In this document: piece by piece, positions 1 through 7,074 of the stretch | Layout of the letters: each line of letters begins with the position of its first letter | How positions within the stretch are numbered: the first letter of the stretch is position 1 | From: Comamonadaceae bacterium | GTDB taxonomy: Bacteria; Pseudomonadota; Gammaproteobacteria; Burkholderiales; Burkholderiaceae | Assembly (NCBI GenBank): GCA_947455875.1 | Contig: CANGSD010000033.1 | Span: forward strand, 1 to 8,818 | Direction of reading: 5' to 3' | Length of the DNA: 8,818 nt | Program-made: the position numbers and the translations under genes | The notes under the pieces: model-generated | The model's input: only the letters and a program-made list of their open reading frames with translations | Databases searched by the model: none | What the model was told of the DNA's origin: nothing

Positions 1-1093
1 AAACAAGGTGAGCTTCTTTCACGGCCGAGGCTCCTTTGCCAAGGCGGTGGACGGCGGCTACGAGATCCAGGTGGCTGGTACCGCCAACGAGACCTTGGTC
101 GGCAAGCAGGTGATCGTGGCCACCGGCTCCAACGCCCGCGCGCTGCCCGGCGTGCCGTTTGACGAAAAGAATGTGCTGTCCAACGACGGCGCGCTGCGCA
201 TCGGCGCGGTTCCCAAAAAGCTGGTCCTGATTGGCTCGGGCGTGATCGGCCTGGAAATGGGCTCGGTCTGGCGTCGTCTGGGCGCCGACGTCACCATCCT
301 CGAAGGCCTGCCCACGTTCCTGGGCGCGGTCGACGAGCAGATCGCCAAAGAAGCCAAGAAGGCCTTTGACAAGCAGGGCCTGAAGATCGAACTGGGCGTG
401 AAGGTCGGCGACATCAAGAACAGCGCCAAGGGCGTGAGCGTGGCCTACACCGATGCCAAGGGCCAGGCCCAGGCGATTGACGCCGACAAATTGATCGTCT
501 CCATCGGTCGTGTGCCCAACACCATTGGCCTGAATGCCGAAGCCGTGGGCCTGAAGCTCGACGAGCGCGGCGCCATCGTGGTCGATGGCGACTGCCGCAC
601 CAGCCTGCTAGGTGTGTGGGCAGTGGGCGATGTGGTGCGCGGTCCGATGCTGGCGCACAAGGCGGAAGAAGAGGGCGTGGCGGTGGCCGAGCGTATCGCC
701 GGCCAGCATGGCCATGTCAACTTCAACACCATTCCCTGGGTGATCTACACCAGCCCCGAGATCGCGTGGGTCGGCCGCACCGAGCAGCAGCTCAAGGCCG
801 ATGGCGTGAAGTACAAGGCCGGCACCTTCCCCTTCCTGGCCAACGGGCGCGCCCGCGCTCTAGGCGACACCACCGGCATGGTCAAGTTCCTGGCCGATGC
901 CACCACCGACGAAATCCTGGGCGTGCACATCGTGGGCCCCATGGCCTCCGAGCTGATCGCCGAGGCGGTGGTGGCCATGGAGTTTCGTGCGTCCAGCGAA
1001 GACATCGCTCGTATCTGCCATGCGCACCCGTCGCTGTCCGAGGCGACCAAGGAAGCGGCGCTGGCGGTCGACAAGCGCACGCTGAACTTCTGA
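1..1093 (+). CDS. lpdA: Dihydrolipoyl dehydrogenase (E3), 5'-truncated by window edge
   Basis: E3 flavoprotein that reoxidises dihydrolipoamide on the E2 subunit of 2-oxoacid dehydrogenase complexes, passing electrons via FAD to NAD+ in the cytoplasm. 363 residues are visible, reading in frame from base 2; family members are about 475, so roughly 110 N-terminal residues, including the first FAD-binding motif and the redox-active CxxxxC disulfide, lie off the left edge. Visible parts (numbered from base 2): ATGS at 40-43, closing the FAD domain; NAD-binding GSGVIG at 78-83; the second FAD contact, WAVGDV, at 206-211; the C-terminal dimer interface with active-site HAHPSLSE at 340-347, containing the His-Glu pair. 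The GTG at base 8 is an internal Val codon, not a start. The next gene, zapE, begins 11 nt downstream. In Burkholderiales this pair commonly follows odhA-odhB, so this is probably the E3 of 2-oxoglutarate dehydrogenase; that assignment is inference from context. Confidence 0.96.
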   Translation, partial: NKVSFFHGRGSFAKAVDGGYEIQVAGTANETLVGKQVIVATGSNARALPGVPFDEKNVLSNDGALRIGAVPKKLVLIGSGVIGLEMGSVWRRLGADVTILEGLPTFLGAVDEQIAKEAKKAFDKQGLKIELGVKVGDIKNSAKGVSVAYTDAKGQAQAIDADKLIVSIGRVPNTIGLNAEAVGLKLDERGAIVVDGDCRTSLLGVWAVGDVVRGPMLAHKAEEEGVAVAERIAGQHGHVNFNTIPWVIYTSPEIAWVGRTEQQLKADGVKYKAGTFPFLANGRARALGDTTGMVKFLADATTDEILGVHIVGPMASELIAEAVVAMEFRASSEDIARICHAHPSLSEATKEAALAVDKRTLNF

Positions 1094-1104
1094 TCGCCTG
1101 ATTG

Positions 1105-2232
1105 ATGTCTGGGCCCAGCCAAGCCGGCCTGTCGGTCCGGCAGGCTTACGAAGCCGAACTCGCTGCGCGGGGTTACACCAGTGACCCCGCGCAGTTGCGT
1201 GCTGTGGCGGCGCTGGAGCGGTGCGCCACCGAGTGGGCCCAGTACAAGGAGAAGCGCTCCAACGCCCTCAAGAAGCTGGTGAACCGCCCGGCCATCCCGC
1301 CCGGCGTGTACATGTTCGGTGGGGTGGGGCGCGGCAAGAGCTTTCTGATGGATTGCTTCTTCAACGCCGTGCCGCTGCGGCGCAAGACGCGTCTGCACTT
1401 TCACGAGTTCATGCGCGAGGTGCACCGCGAGCTCGCGCAGTTGCAAGGCACCGTCAATCCGCTGGATGTGCTCGGTGCCCAGATTGCCGAGCGCTACAAG
1501 CTGATTTGCTTTGACGAATTTCATGTGGCCGACATCACCGACGCCAAGATCTTGCATCGGCTGCTGCAGTCCATGTTCGATCACGGCGTGGGCTTTGTCA
1601 CCACCTCCAACTTCAAGCCCGACGATCTCTACCCCGACGGTCTGCACCGGGACCGGATCTTGCCGGCCATCGACCTCCTGAACGCCAAGCTCGAGGTGAT
1701 CAATGTGGACAACGGCACCGACTACCGCCGACGCACGCTCGAACGCGTAAAGCTCTATCACACGCCCCGGGGGCGCGAGGCCGATACGCAGATGGACGCC
1801 GCCTTCAGCGCGCTGGCCGAGTGTCAGGACGAGGCGCCCGTGTTGACTATCGAGCACCGCGAGATCCGCGCGCGCCGCAAAGCCGGTGGGGTGGTGTGGT
1901 TCGACTTTCGCGCCCTGTGCGGCGGCCCGCGCTCGCAAAACGATTACTTGGAGCTCGCATCGCAGTTCCACACCGTGCTTCTGAGTGATGTGCCGCAGAT
2001 GTCGGTCAATATGGCGTCCGAGGCGCGCCGTTTCACCTGGCTGGTTGATGTTTTGTACGACCGCCGCGTCAAGCTGATTCTGTCGGCTGCCGTGCTGCCT
2101 GAGGCGCTGTACACGGAAGGCGCGCTCTCGCATGAATTCCCACGCACAGTCTCGCGGCTGAACGAGATGCAGTCCGCCGAATTCATGGCGCAGGAGCGAC
2201 GGGTTGTCGATACCCGTCTGACCACGCGATGA
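1105..2232 (+). CDS. zapE: Cell division ATPase ZapE (AFG1-like)
   Basis: P-loop ATPase of the AFG1/ZapE family. E. coli ZapE associates with the Z-ring late in division and alters FtsZ bundling in an ATP-dependent way; the mitochondrial relative AFG1/LACE1 acts in protein quality control. The product is 375 residues from ATG 1105, the same length as the E. coli protein as I recall it. Walker A is GGVGRGKS at 72-79, with the family context YMFGGVGRGKSFLMD; Walker B is LICFDEFH at 133-140. HFHEFM near 98-103 and TTSNFKPDDLYPDGL at 166-180 are further family signatures. A TTG at 1102 is also in frame, but ATG 1105 is preferred. There is no clear Shine-Dalgarno sequence; with only 11 nt after the lpdA stop, translation is probably coupled. 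The stop overlaps the next start as ATGA (2229-2232). All key ATPase residues are present. Confidence 0.96.
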   Translation: MSGPSQAGLSVRQAYEAELAARGYTSDPAQLRAVAALERCATEWAQYKEKRSNALKKLVNRPAIPPGVYMFGGVGRGKSFLMDCFFNAVPLRRKTRLHFHEFMREVHRELAQLQGTVNPLDVLGAQIAERYKLICFDEFHVADITDAKILHRLLQSMFDHGVGFVTTSNFKPDDLYPDGLHRDRILPAIDLLNAKLEVINVDNGTDYRRRTLERVKLYHTPRGREADTQMDAAFSALAECQDEAPVLTIEHREIRARRKAGGVVWFDFRALCGGPRSQNDYLELASQFHTVLLSDVPQMSVNMASEARRFTWLVDVLYDRRVKLILSAAVLPEALYTEGALSHEFPRTVSRLNEMQSAEFMAQERRVVDTRLTTR

Positions 2233-2900
2233 ACCTGCGCGCGATCCTGTCGAGTCTGGGTCTGCTGGGGGTGGTGATGGCCAGCTTGGCCCAGGAAGCC
2301 AGCGCACCGCAGCGGGCCATGCCGGCGGCCTCTGCCGCCTCCTCGTCCACCCGCTGCGTAGCCGGCCTCGACCTCGACGCCGAGCGCGCGCGTGTGGGCA
2401 AAGAGCGTGCGGCCGCCCAGGCCCGACAGGCCGAGGAAGAGGCGGTCTGCCGCAAGAGTTTTGCCGTCACCGATTGCCTGGATCGCACGCGTCGGCGCTG
2501 GCAGCCCGTGCTGTCTGACCTGCGGCGCCAGGAGGTGGCGCTCAACGATGCCGACCGCAAGCAACGTAGCGCCGAGCAGCAACGCAAGATCGAGGAAAAG
2601 ACCTCGCCTCAGGCGCAAGAGGAGGCGGCCCAGCGCCGTGCGCAGGCACTGGCCGATCATGAGGAGCGCCAGTCACGCGCCGCGGCCAAGGCCAGCGGAC
2701 CCACGCCGGCGGGCAAGCCCCGCGACCCGCAGGACGCTGTTGAACGCAAGGACTCCGATCTCACGCCCGATCAGGCTGCGGCCAACGCACAGGCCCACGC
2801 CCGCCGCCTGGAGGAGGCGCAGGCGCGCAAAGAGCGTCAGCGCCAGCGTCAGGCCGAACGCAGCAAGCCCGCGGCCTCGGCCCTGCCCGTACCGCCTTAA
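2229..2900 (+). CDS. Exported coiled-coil protein of unknown function with CX8C motif
   Basis: I cannot assign a function. The 223-residue product starts with a plausible Sec signal peptide: MNLR, a hydrophobic core at about 5-20, then SLA-QEA giving a likely signal peptidase I site after residue 21, so the mature protein should be periplasmic. After a Ala/Ser-rich linker (about 28-42), residues 48-125 form a charged Glu/Arg/Ala/Gln-rich helix with three cysteines, C43, C74 and C83, the last two in C-R-K-S-F-A-V-T-D-C. The block ending in DLRRQEVALNDADRKQR (97-113) resembles conserved Burkholderiales hypothetical proteins as I remember them. The rest (125-223) is low-complexity, rich in Ala, Arg, Gln and Pro, and probably disordered or extended helix. 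The start overlaps the zapE stop (ATGA), implying translational coupling. Typical high-GC codon use in this frame and conserved packing argue for a real gene. It could be an envelope or periplasmic structural factor, but that is a guess. Confidence 0.8.
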   Translation: MNLRAILSSLGLLGVVMASLAQEASAPQRAMPAASAASSSTRCVAGLDLDAERARVGKERAAAQARQAEEEAVCRKSFAVTDCLDRTRRRWQPVLSDLRRQEVALNDADRKQRSAEQQRKIEEKTSPQAQEEAAQRRAQALADHEERQSRAAAKASGPTPAGKPRDPQDAVERKDSDLTPDQAAANAQAHARRLEEAQARKERQRQRQAERSKPAASALPVPP

Positions 2901-2902
2901 AC

Positions 2903-2905
2903 GGA
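2903..2905 (+). promoter_or_regulatory. Weak ribosome binding site supporting a TTG start
   Basis: GGA, seven nt before the TTG at 2913, is the only Shine-Dalgarno-like sequence between the TAA at 2898-2900 and the small gene. It supports the TTG as start but is weak. Confidence 0.35.
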
Positions 2906-2912
2906 CGCCGCT

Positions 2913-3116
2913 TTGGACACCAACCTGCACTCTCCCGCGCGGCGCCTCATTGAGCTGCGCATGGAACACGCTGACCTCGACGCCCTGATCGATGGCGCCA
3001 GCGTGCAGGCGCCGCAGGACGAACTGATGCTGCGCCGCCTGAAAAAGCGACGGCTCGCGCTGCGTGACCAGATCGCGCGGCTGGAGATGCTGCTCGAACC
3101 CCAAGAGCCGGCATGA
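2913..3116 (+). CDS. Small DUF465 (YdcH-like) protein
   Basis: A 67-residue, highly charged helical protein. The core DELMLRRLKKRRLALRDQIARLE at about 36-58 is the LKK-(R/K)-LxLKDxI signature of DUF465/YdcH proteins, small antiparallel helical hairpins of about 70 residues with no settled biochemical role. The start is TTG at 2913: this frame has a stop 12 nt upstream (TAA 2898-2900) and no ATG until residue 17, which would remove part of the first helix. The predicted length then fits the family. The preceding exported-protein gene is in the same frame, so the two are separated only by one TAA and four codons. The stop overlaps the helicase start (ATGA, 3113-3116). Family call good; function unknown. 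Confidence 0.85.
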   Translation: MDTNLHSPARRLIELRMEHADLDALIDGASVQAPQDELMLRRLKKRRLALRDQIARLEMLLEPQEPA

Positions 3117-5179
3117 GCCTCGAATCCCGTGTGCGCGAGACCTTCGCGCCGCATGGCGCGCTGTCGCAGGCGGCCGACCAGTTTCAGCCGCGCGCCGGTC
3201 AGACCGAGATGGCGATGGCCGTGGCCCAGACCATCGAGTCCGGTGGCGCGCTGGTGGTGGAGGCTGGCACCGGCGTGGGCAAAACCTTTTCCTACCTGGT
3301 GCCTGCCTTGCTCAGTGGCGAGCGCGTGCTGCTGTCCACCGCCACCAAGACCTTGCAAGACCCGCTGTATGGCCGCGACCTGCCGCGTCTGGTTGAGGCC
3401 CTGGGTCTGCCGGTGCGCACCGCATTGCTCAAGGGCCGGGGCAGCTACCTGTGCACCCACCGCATGGAGATGGCGCGCCAGGATGCCTTGCTGGCCGATC
3501 GCCACGCGGTCTTGACGCTGGCCAAGGTGGAGGTCTGGGCCCAGACCACGAGCACCGGTGACCTGGCCGAACTGCCTGCCCTGGACGACCGCTCGCCGGT
3601 CATCCCCCTGATCACCTCCACGCGCGACAACTGCCTGGGCTCGCAATGCCCGCGTTTTCGCGGCTGCCACGTGAACAACGCACGCCGCGAGGCGCTGGCC
3701 GCCGACGTTGTCGTGATCAACCACCACCTGTTCTTCGCCGACCTCACCGTGCGCGAATCCGGCATGGCCGAATTGCTGCCCTCGGTGCGTGTGGCGATCT
3801 TTGACGAGGCCCACCAGCTCAATGAGATCGGCGTGCAGTTTCTGGGCACGCAGCTGGCCACCAGCCAGTTGATCGATTTTTGCCGCGACGCGCTAGGGGC
3901 CGGCCTGCAACTGGCGCGCGGGCTGGTTGATTGGCAGCAGGTGGCGGCCCGCGTCGAGCGCGCGGCGCGTGACCTGCGGCTGGCGGCGGGCGCGAGTGTC
4001 ATGGGTTCGCGCCTGTCCTGGAGCGGCGATGCGCCCGGCGACGCCGACCCGCAGACCTGGCACGCGGCGCTCGAGGCGGTGGCTCAGGCCTGCGAGCAGG
4101 CCGTCGATGCCCTGGATACCGTCAGCGAGATCGCCCCCGACTTCGTGCGCCTGCACGAGCGCGCCGCTTCCTTGGCGCAGCGCGCGCGTCGCTTTATTGC
4201 GCCCTGCGAACCGGGCTCGGTGCGATGGGCCGACGCCGGGCAGCAGCTGCGTCTGACCCAGTCGCCCCTGGACATCGCGCAGGCGGTGCGCACGCGCCTG
4301 CTCAAGGTCGACGCGACCGGGCACGACGCACCGGTGCCCGACGAAGCCGACTCGCAGGACGACGTGCCGTCGTCAACGCGAAGCTGGATCTTCACCTCCG
4401 CCACCCTGGGCGACGACGCACGCCTGTCCTGGTTCACCGAACCGTGCGGTCTGGCCGACGCCCGGGTGCTGCGGGTGGACAGCCCCTTTGATTACGCCCG
4501 CCAGGCCGCGGTCTATGTGCCGCCGGGTTTGCCCCGGCCCGGCGACCCTTCGCACAGCGTGCGGGTGGCCGATCTCGCGGCGCAAGGGGCCGCGCGTCTG
4601 GGCGGGCGCACCATGGTGCTGACCACTACGCTGCGCGCGCTGCGGGCGATCGGCGAGTCCTTGCAAGCGCGCTTCGAGGGCAGCCGCGACGTCGAGGTGC
4701 TGGTGCAAGGGCAGGGGCCCAAGCGCCGTTTGATCGAGCGTTTTCGCGAAGGTGCTGCGACCGGGGGCCGAGGTTGCCTGTTGGTGGCCTCGGCGTCGTT
4801 CTGGGAGGGGGTGGATGTGCCGGGCGATGCCTTGCAACTGGTCGTGATCGACAAGCTGCCGTTTCCGCCGCCGGGCGACCCGCTGGTGCAGGCCCGCTCG
4901 CAACGCCTGCAGTCGCAGGGCCGCAATCCCTTCAACGATTACCACGTGCCCGAGGCCGCGGTCTCACTCAAGCAAGGGGCAGGGCGCCTCATACGGCGCG
5001 AGTCGGATCACGGGGTGCTGGTGATCTGCGACAGCCGCCTCGTCAGCATGGGCTATGGGCGTCGGCTGTTGGCGGCCTTGCCGCCGATGCGGCGCCTGGC
5101 GACGCCCTCCGATTACGCGCAGGCCCTGGAGGACCTGGTGGTCACCACAGCTTCCACCACGGATCGGGGTTGGACCTGA
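3113..5179 (+). CDS. yoaA: Iron-sulfur XPD/DinG-family DNA helicase, YoaA type
   Basis: Superfamily 2 ATP-dependent 5'-3' DNA helicase of 688 residues. Motif I (Walker A) is EAGTGVGKT at 50-58; motif Ia-like STATKTLQD at 75-83; the four iron-sulfur cysteines are C114 (GRGSYLC), C174, C179 and C185 (NCLGSQCPRFRGC); INHHLFFAD at 202-210; DEAH box (FDEAHQ) at 230-235; motif III region WIFTSATLG at 425-433; SFWEGVDVPG at 562-571; motif VI QGAGRLIRR at 621-629. The layout and wording (NCLGSxCP, NHHLFxAD, SFWEGVDV, IDKLPF) match E. coli YoaA more closely than DinG by memory; YoaA pairs with the polymerase III chi subunit (HolC) and helps clear damaged forks. An acidic linker at about 400-422 seems lineage-specific. 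The start overlaps the preceding stop (ATGA), with AAGAG five nt upstream. The last 38 nt overlap bamD on the other strand. The YoaA versus DinG distinction is moderately certain; the helicase call is firm. Confidence 0.93.
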   Translation: MSLESRVRETFAPHGALSQAADQFQPRAGQTEMAMAVAQTIESGGALVVEAGTGVGKTFSYLVPALLSGERVLLSTATKTLQDPLYGRDLPRLVEALGLPVRTALLKGRGSYLCTHRMEMARQDALLADRHAVLTLAKVEVWAQTTSTGDLAELPALDDRSPVIPLITSTRDNCLGSQCPRFRGCHVNNARREALAADVVVINHHLFFADLTVRESGMAELLPSVRVAIFDEAHQLNEIGVQFLGTQLATSQLIDFCRDALGAGLQLARGLVDWQQVAARVERAARDLRLAAGASVMGSRLSWSGDAPGDADPQTWHAALEAVAQACEQAVDALDTVSEIAPDFVRLHERAASLAQRARRFIAPCEPGSVRWADAGQQLRLTQSPLDIAQAVRTRLLKVDATGHDAPVPDEADSQDDVPSSTRSWIFTSATLGDDARLSWFTEPCGLADARVLRVDSPFDYARQAAVYVPPGLPRPGDPSHSVRVADLAAQGAARLGGRTMVLTTTLRALRAIGESLQARFEGSRDVEVLVQGQGPKRRLIERFREGAATGGRGCLLVASASFWEGVDVPGDALQLVVIDKLPFPPPGDPLVQARSQRLQSQGRNPFNDYHVPEAAVSLKQGAGRLIRRESDHGVLVICDSRLVSMGYGRRLLAALPPMRRLATPSDYAQALEDLVVTTASTTDRGWT

Positions 5180-5948
5180 AGCCGCGCGTGAGGAATTCGC
5201 TGCGCGGGTAGGTGCGCTCCAGCACGCGGCGGGCGTCGGCCGCCATCTGCTGCATGCCCAGGGCGTCGTAGGAGCGATGGATGATGTACAGGGCTTCCTC
5301 TATCGCCGGTACGTTCTGGTAATCGGTCACTGCCAGTTGGGCGCGGCTGATGGCGGCCACATAGGCGCCGCGGCGGAAGTAGTAGCGGGCCACATGCACT
5401 TCGTACTGCGCCAGGGAGTTGACGATATAGACCATGCGCGCTTGGGCGTCGACCGAATAGCGCGATTCGGGGAAGCGGGTGACCAGTTCCTTGAAGGACT
5501 CGAACGATTCCTTGGCCGCTTTCTGATCGCGCTCGGACAGGTCCTGGCGGGTCAGGAACGACAGCATCCCCAGGTCATCGTTGAAGGTCACCAGGCCCTT
5601 GAGGTACAGGGCGTAATCCATGGCCGGGCTGGCCGGGTGCAGGCGGATGAAGCGATCGAGGGTGGCGGTGGCCTGGGCCTGCTCGGCGCTCTTGTACTGG
5701 GCATAGGCCTTTTCGAGCTGGGCCTGCTGGGCCAGCGGCGTGCCGGCGGCTCGACCCTCGAGCTTCTCGAACAGGCCGATCGCTTTGGCGAAGGCGCCGC
5801 TGCGCAGCTCGTCTTTGGCCTCGGAGTAAATCTTGTTCGGGCTCCACTTTTCGGTCGGGTCCTGCTGGAGCGAGGTGCACCCCGAAAGCAGGGCCATGCC
5901 GCAGGCCAGCACGAGTGCGCTGACCGTCGATAATTTCACACGCAGCAT
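5142..5948 (-). CDS. bamD: Outer membrane assembly lipoprotein BamD
   Basis: Essential TPR lipoprotein of the BAM complex, which inserts beta-barrel proteins into the outer membrane and contacts BamA from the periplasm. The 268-residue product starts MLRVKL, with a hydrophobic stretch at 7-21 and lipobox L-S-G-C with the lipidated cysteine at 24; the residue after it is Thr, compatible with outer-membrane sorting. The helical TPR-type body starts near KWSPNKIYSEAKDEL (34-48), with further repeat-like segments such as FEKLEGRAAGTPLAQQAQL and SFKELVTRFPESRYSVDA. The C-terminus is NPDPWWKLW. The frame is open back to 6035, but the start at 5948 is chosen for the signal peptide and for AAGGA ten nt upstream. 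Its 3' end overlaps yoaA by 38 bp; its start codon overlaps the complement of the rluD ATG. A second cysteine at 16 (VLAC) is an unlikely alternative lipidation site. Confidence 0.96.
   Translation of the reverse strand: MLRVKLSTVSALVLACGMALLSGCTSLQQDPTEKWSPNKIYSEAKDELRSGAFAKAIGLFEKLEGRAAGTPLAQQAQLEKAYAQYKSAEQAQATATLDRFIRLHPASPAMDYALYLKGLVTFNDDLGMLSFLTRQDLSERDQKAAKESFESFKELVTRFPESRYSVDAQARMVYIVNSLAQYEVHVARYYFRRGAYVAAISRAQLAVTDYQNVPAIEEALYIIHRSYDALGMQQMAADARRVLERTYPRSEFLTRGFRSNPDPWWKLW
5929..5934 (+). promoter_or_regulatory. Possible rluD -10 element
   Basis: GATAAT differs from the sigma-70 consensus TATAAT at one base and lies within the start of bamD, in the only AT-rich island of the window. 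No convincing -35 box is visible 15-18 nt upstream. If active, transcription would begin near 5941, leaving almost no leader before ATG 5947 and about 20 nt before an alternative TTG at 5962. Confidence 0.2.
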
Positions 5949-7002
5949 GAAGCAGGCTTCCTTGAATAAACGCTCGACGATTATATCGGCCACCCCCTCC
6001 GAAGCCGACCTGGACGCGCCTCTGGACGAGCCCATCGTCGAGGCGGTGTCCGAGGGCGAGAGCGAGCTGCCCGCCTTCGCGGTGGACGCCCAGGGCCACG
6101 GCGAGCGCCTGGACCGCGTGCTGGCGGCGCAGGTGCCGGAGTTCTCGCGCAGCTACCTGCAGCAGCTGATTGCCGACGGCGCGGTGCAGGTCAATGGCCA
6201 GCCCGTCTTGCGCAGCGCACAGCGGGTCAAGGCGGGTGACCGCGGCCAGGTCGAATTGCGGCCCACCCCCCAGAGCCAAGCGTTCGTGCCCGAGCCCATG
6301 GCGCTGGACGTGGTCTACGAGGATGCCCACCTGCTGGTGGTCAACAAGCCGCCGGGTCTGGTGGTCCATCCGGCGCCCGGTCACTGGCGCGGCACCTTGC
6401 TCAATGGCCTGCTCGCGCGCGATCCGCGGGCGGCCAACTTGCCTCGCGCGGGCATCGTGCATCGCCTGGACAAGGACACCAGCGGCCTGATGGTCGTCGC
6501 CCGCGATCGCCCCACCATGGACGCACTCGTGCGCCTGATCGCAGCCCGCGAGGTCTCGCGCCAATACCTTGCGCTGGGGCATCGGCCCTGGCGGGGCCTC
6601 TCGCCGCGCGAGGTCGAGGCCCCGATCGGCCGTGACAGCACCAACCGCCTGCGCATGGCGGTGGTCGATCTGGCCCGGGAGGGCGGCAAGACCGCCGCCA
6701 CGCAGATCGAGCTGCTGGCCAACGCCGACCTGGGCTGCTGGGTGCACTGCGTCTTGCGCACCGGCCGCACCCATCAGATTCGGGTCCACATGGCCCATCT
6801 GGGCCACCCCCTGGTCGCCGATACGGTCTACGGTGGTGCCCCGGCCGCGGGTCTGACGCGGCAGGCCCTGCACGCCTACCGACTGGCCTTCACCCACCCC
6901 AGCACCGGCCAGCCGCTGGCCTTCGAGGCCCCGGTGCCGACGGACCTGGCGCAGGCCCTGTCCGAATGGGGCCTCAGCTACAATGAGCCGCTCCGGTCTT
7001 AG
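5947..7002 (+). CDS. rluD: 23S rRNA pseudouridine synthase RluD
   Basis: RluA-family enzyme that in E. coli isomerises uridines 1911, 1915 and 1917 in helix 69 of 23S rRNA, affecting ribosome assembly and termination. The 351-residue product (from ATG 5947) has an S4 RNA-binding domain at about 54-102 (ERLDRVLA, SRSYLQQLIADGAVQVNG), then the catalytic domain: LLVVNKPPGLVVHPAPG at 129-145, HRLDKDTSG at 172-180 with catalytic Asp175, and RTGRTHQIRVH at 271-281. The start is uncertain. ATG 5947 shares a CATG with the bamD start on the other strand and lacks a good ribosome site; TTG 5962, with AGG five nt upstream, and GTG 6046 are in-frame alternatives, and all leave both domains intact. The first 45 residues are an acidic, non-conserved-looking extension. 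In many Proteobacteria rluD is followed by pgeF/yfiH; here scpB follows instead, 72 nt downstream. Confidence 0.93.
   Translation: MKQASLNKRSTIISATPSEADLDAPLDEPIVEAVSEGESELPAFAVDAQGHGERLDRVLAAQVPEFSRSYLQQLIADGAVQVNGQPVLRSAQRVKAGDRGQVELRPTPQSQAFVPEPMALDVVYEDAHLLVVNKPPGLVVHPAPGHWRGTLLNGLLARDPRAANLPRAGIVHRLDKDTSGLMVVARDRPTMDALVRLIAAREVSRQYLALGHRPWRGLSPREVEAPIGRDSTNRLRMAVVDLAREGGKTAATQIELLANADLGCWVHCVLRTGRTHQIRVHMAHLGHPLVADTVYGGAPAAGLTRQALHAYRLAFTHPSTGQPLAFEAPVPTDLAQALSEWGLSYNEPLRS
5957..5963 (-). promoter_or_regulatory. bamD ribosome binding site
   Basis: On the minus strand this reads AAGGAAG; its AAGGA core is ten nt before the bamD ATG at 5948. It is the best Shine-Dalgarno match seen at any start in the window and decides the bamD start over the longer open frame. 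Confidence 0.65.
5980..6008 (-). promoter_or_regulatory. Probable bamD sigma-70 promoter
   Basis: On the minus strand, a perfect TATAAT lies at 5985-5980, 32-37 nt before the bamD ATG. A weak -35, TCGGCT (3 of 6 consensus positions), sits at 6008-6003 with a 17-nt spacer. Transcription would start near 5973, giving a leader of about 25 nt that contains the AAGGAAG site. A perfect -10 box is striking in DNA this GC-rich. The element lies inside the N-terminal codons of the rluD frame if rluD starts at 5947. The call is from pattern and spacing only. Confidence 0.5.
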
Positions 7003-7074
7003 AACCCTCTCTGGCAGGTGCCGCGCAGGCGCCCCAGCGGCCGCACCAGCGGTCTCTTCCTTCGACACGACAAC
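7003..7074 (+). other. rluD-scpB intergenic region with small hairpin
   Basis: This is the longest non-coding gap. It contains GGTGCC (7017-7022), a five-base loop, and GGCGCC (7028-7033), which can form a six-pair stem with one G-U pair. No T-run follows, so it is not a standard intrinsic terminator. No near-consensus promoter or clear ribosome site for scpB is visible, so readthrough from rluD is likely. Confidence 0.35.

Noticed and set aside
8..10. GTG as a start of the dihydrolipoyl dehydrogenase
   Set aside because: The frame continues upstream to the window edge (Asn-Lys before it), and the protein would lack its FAD and disulfide regions; it is simply truncated by the window.
1121..1147. 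Imperfect inverted repeat around GCCGG...CCGGC in the first codons of zapE
   Set aside because: Short stems with no T-run, inside coding sequence of GC-rich DNA; no reason to call a terminator or attenuator.
745..2307. 520-codon open frame on the minus strand opposite lpdA and zapE
   Set aside because: It is antisense to two certain genes, has no recognisable protein features (His/Gln/Ala/Arg-rich), and is what high-GC codon bias produces on the opposite strand.
5055..5933. 292-codon plus-strand open frame opposite bamD
   Set aside because: BamD on the minus strand has a lipobox, TPR-like body and ribosome site; this frame has none of these and overlaps the helicase in another frame.
5833..5946. 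Upstream extension of rluD to the first start in its open frame
   Set aside because: These codons lie antisense to the signal peptide and N-terminus of bamD and do not resemble RluD.
5575..7068. 497-codon minus-strand open frame opposite rluD and part of bamD
   Set aside because: It is a shadow of rluD; its 3' part reads bamD in a different frame and has no conserved motif.
7018..7074. Upstream GTG start extending scpB by 19 residues
   Set aside because: The extension is Arg/Pro-rich and unlike ScpB N-termini; ATG 7075 gives the normal first winged helix.
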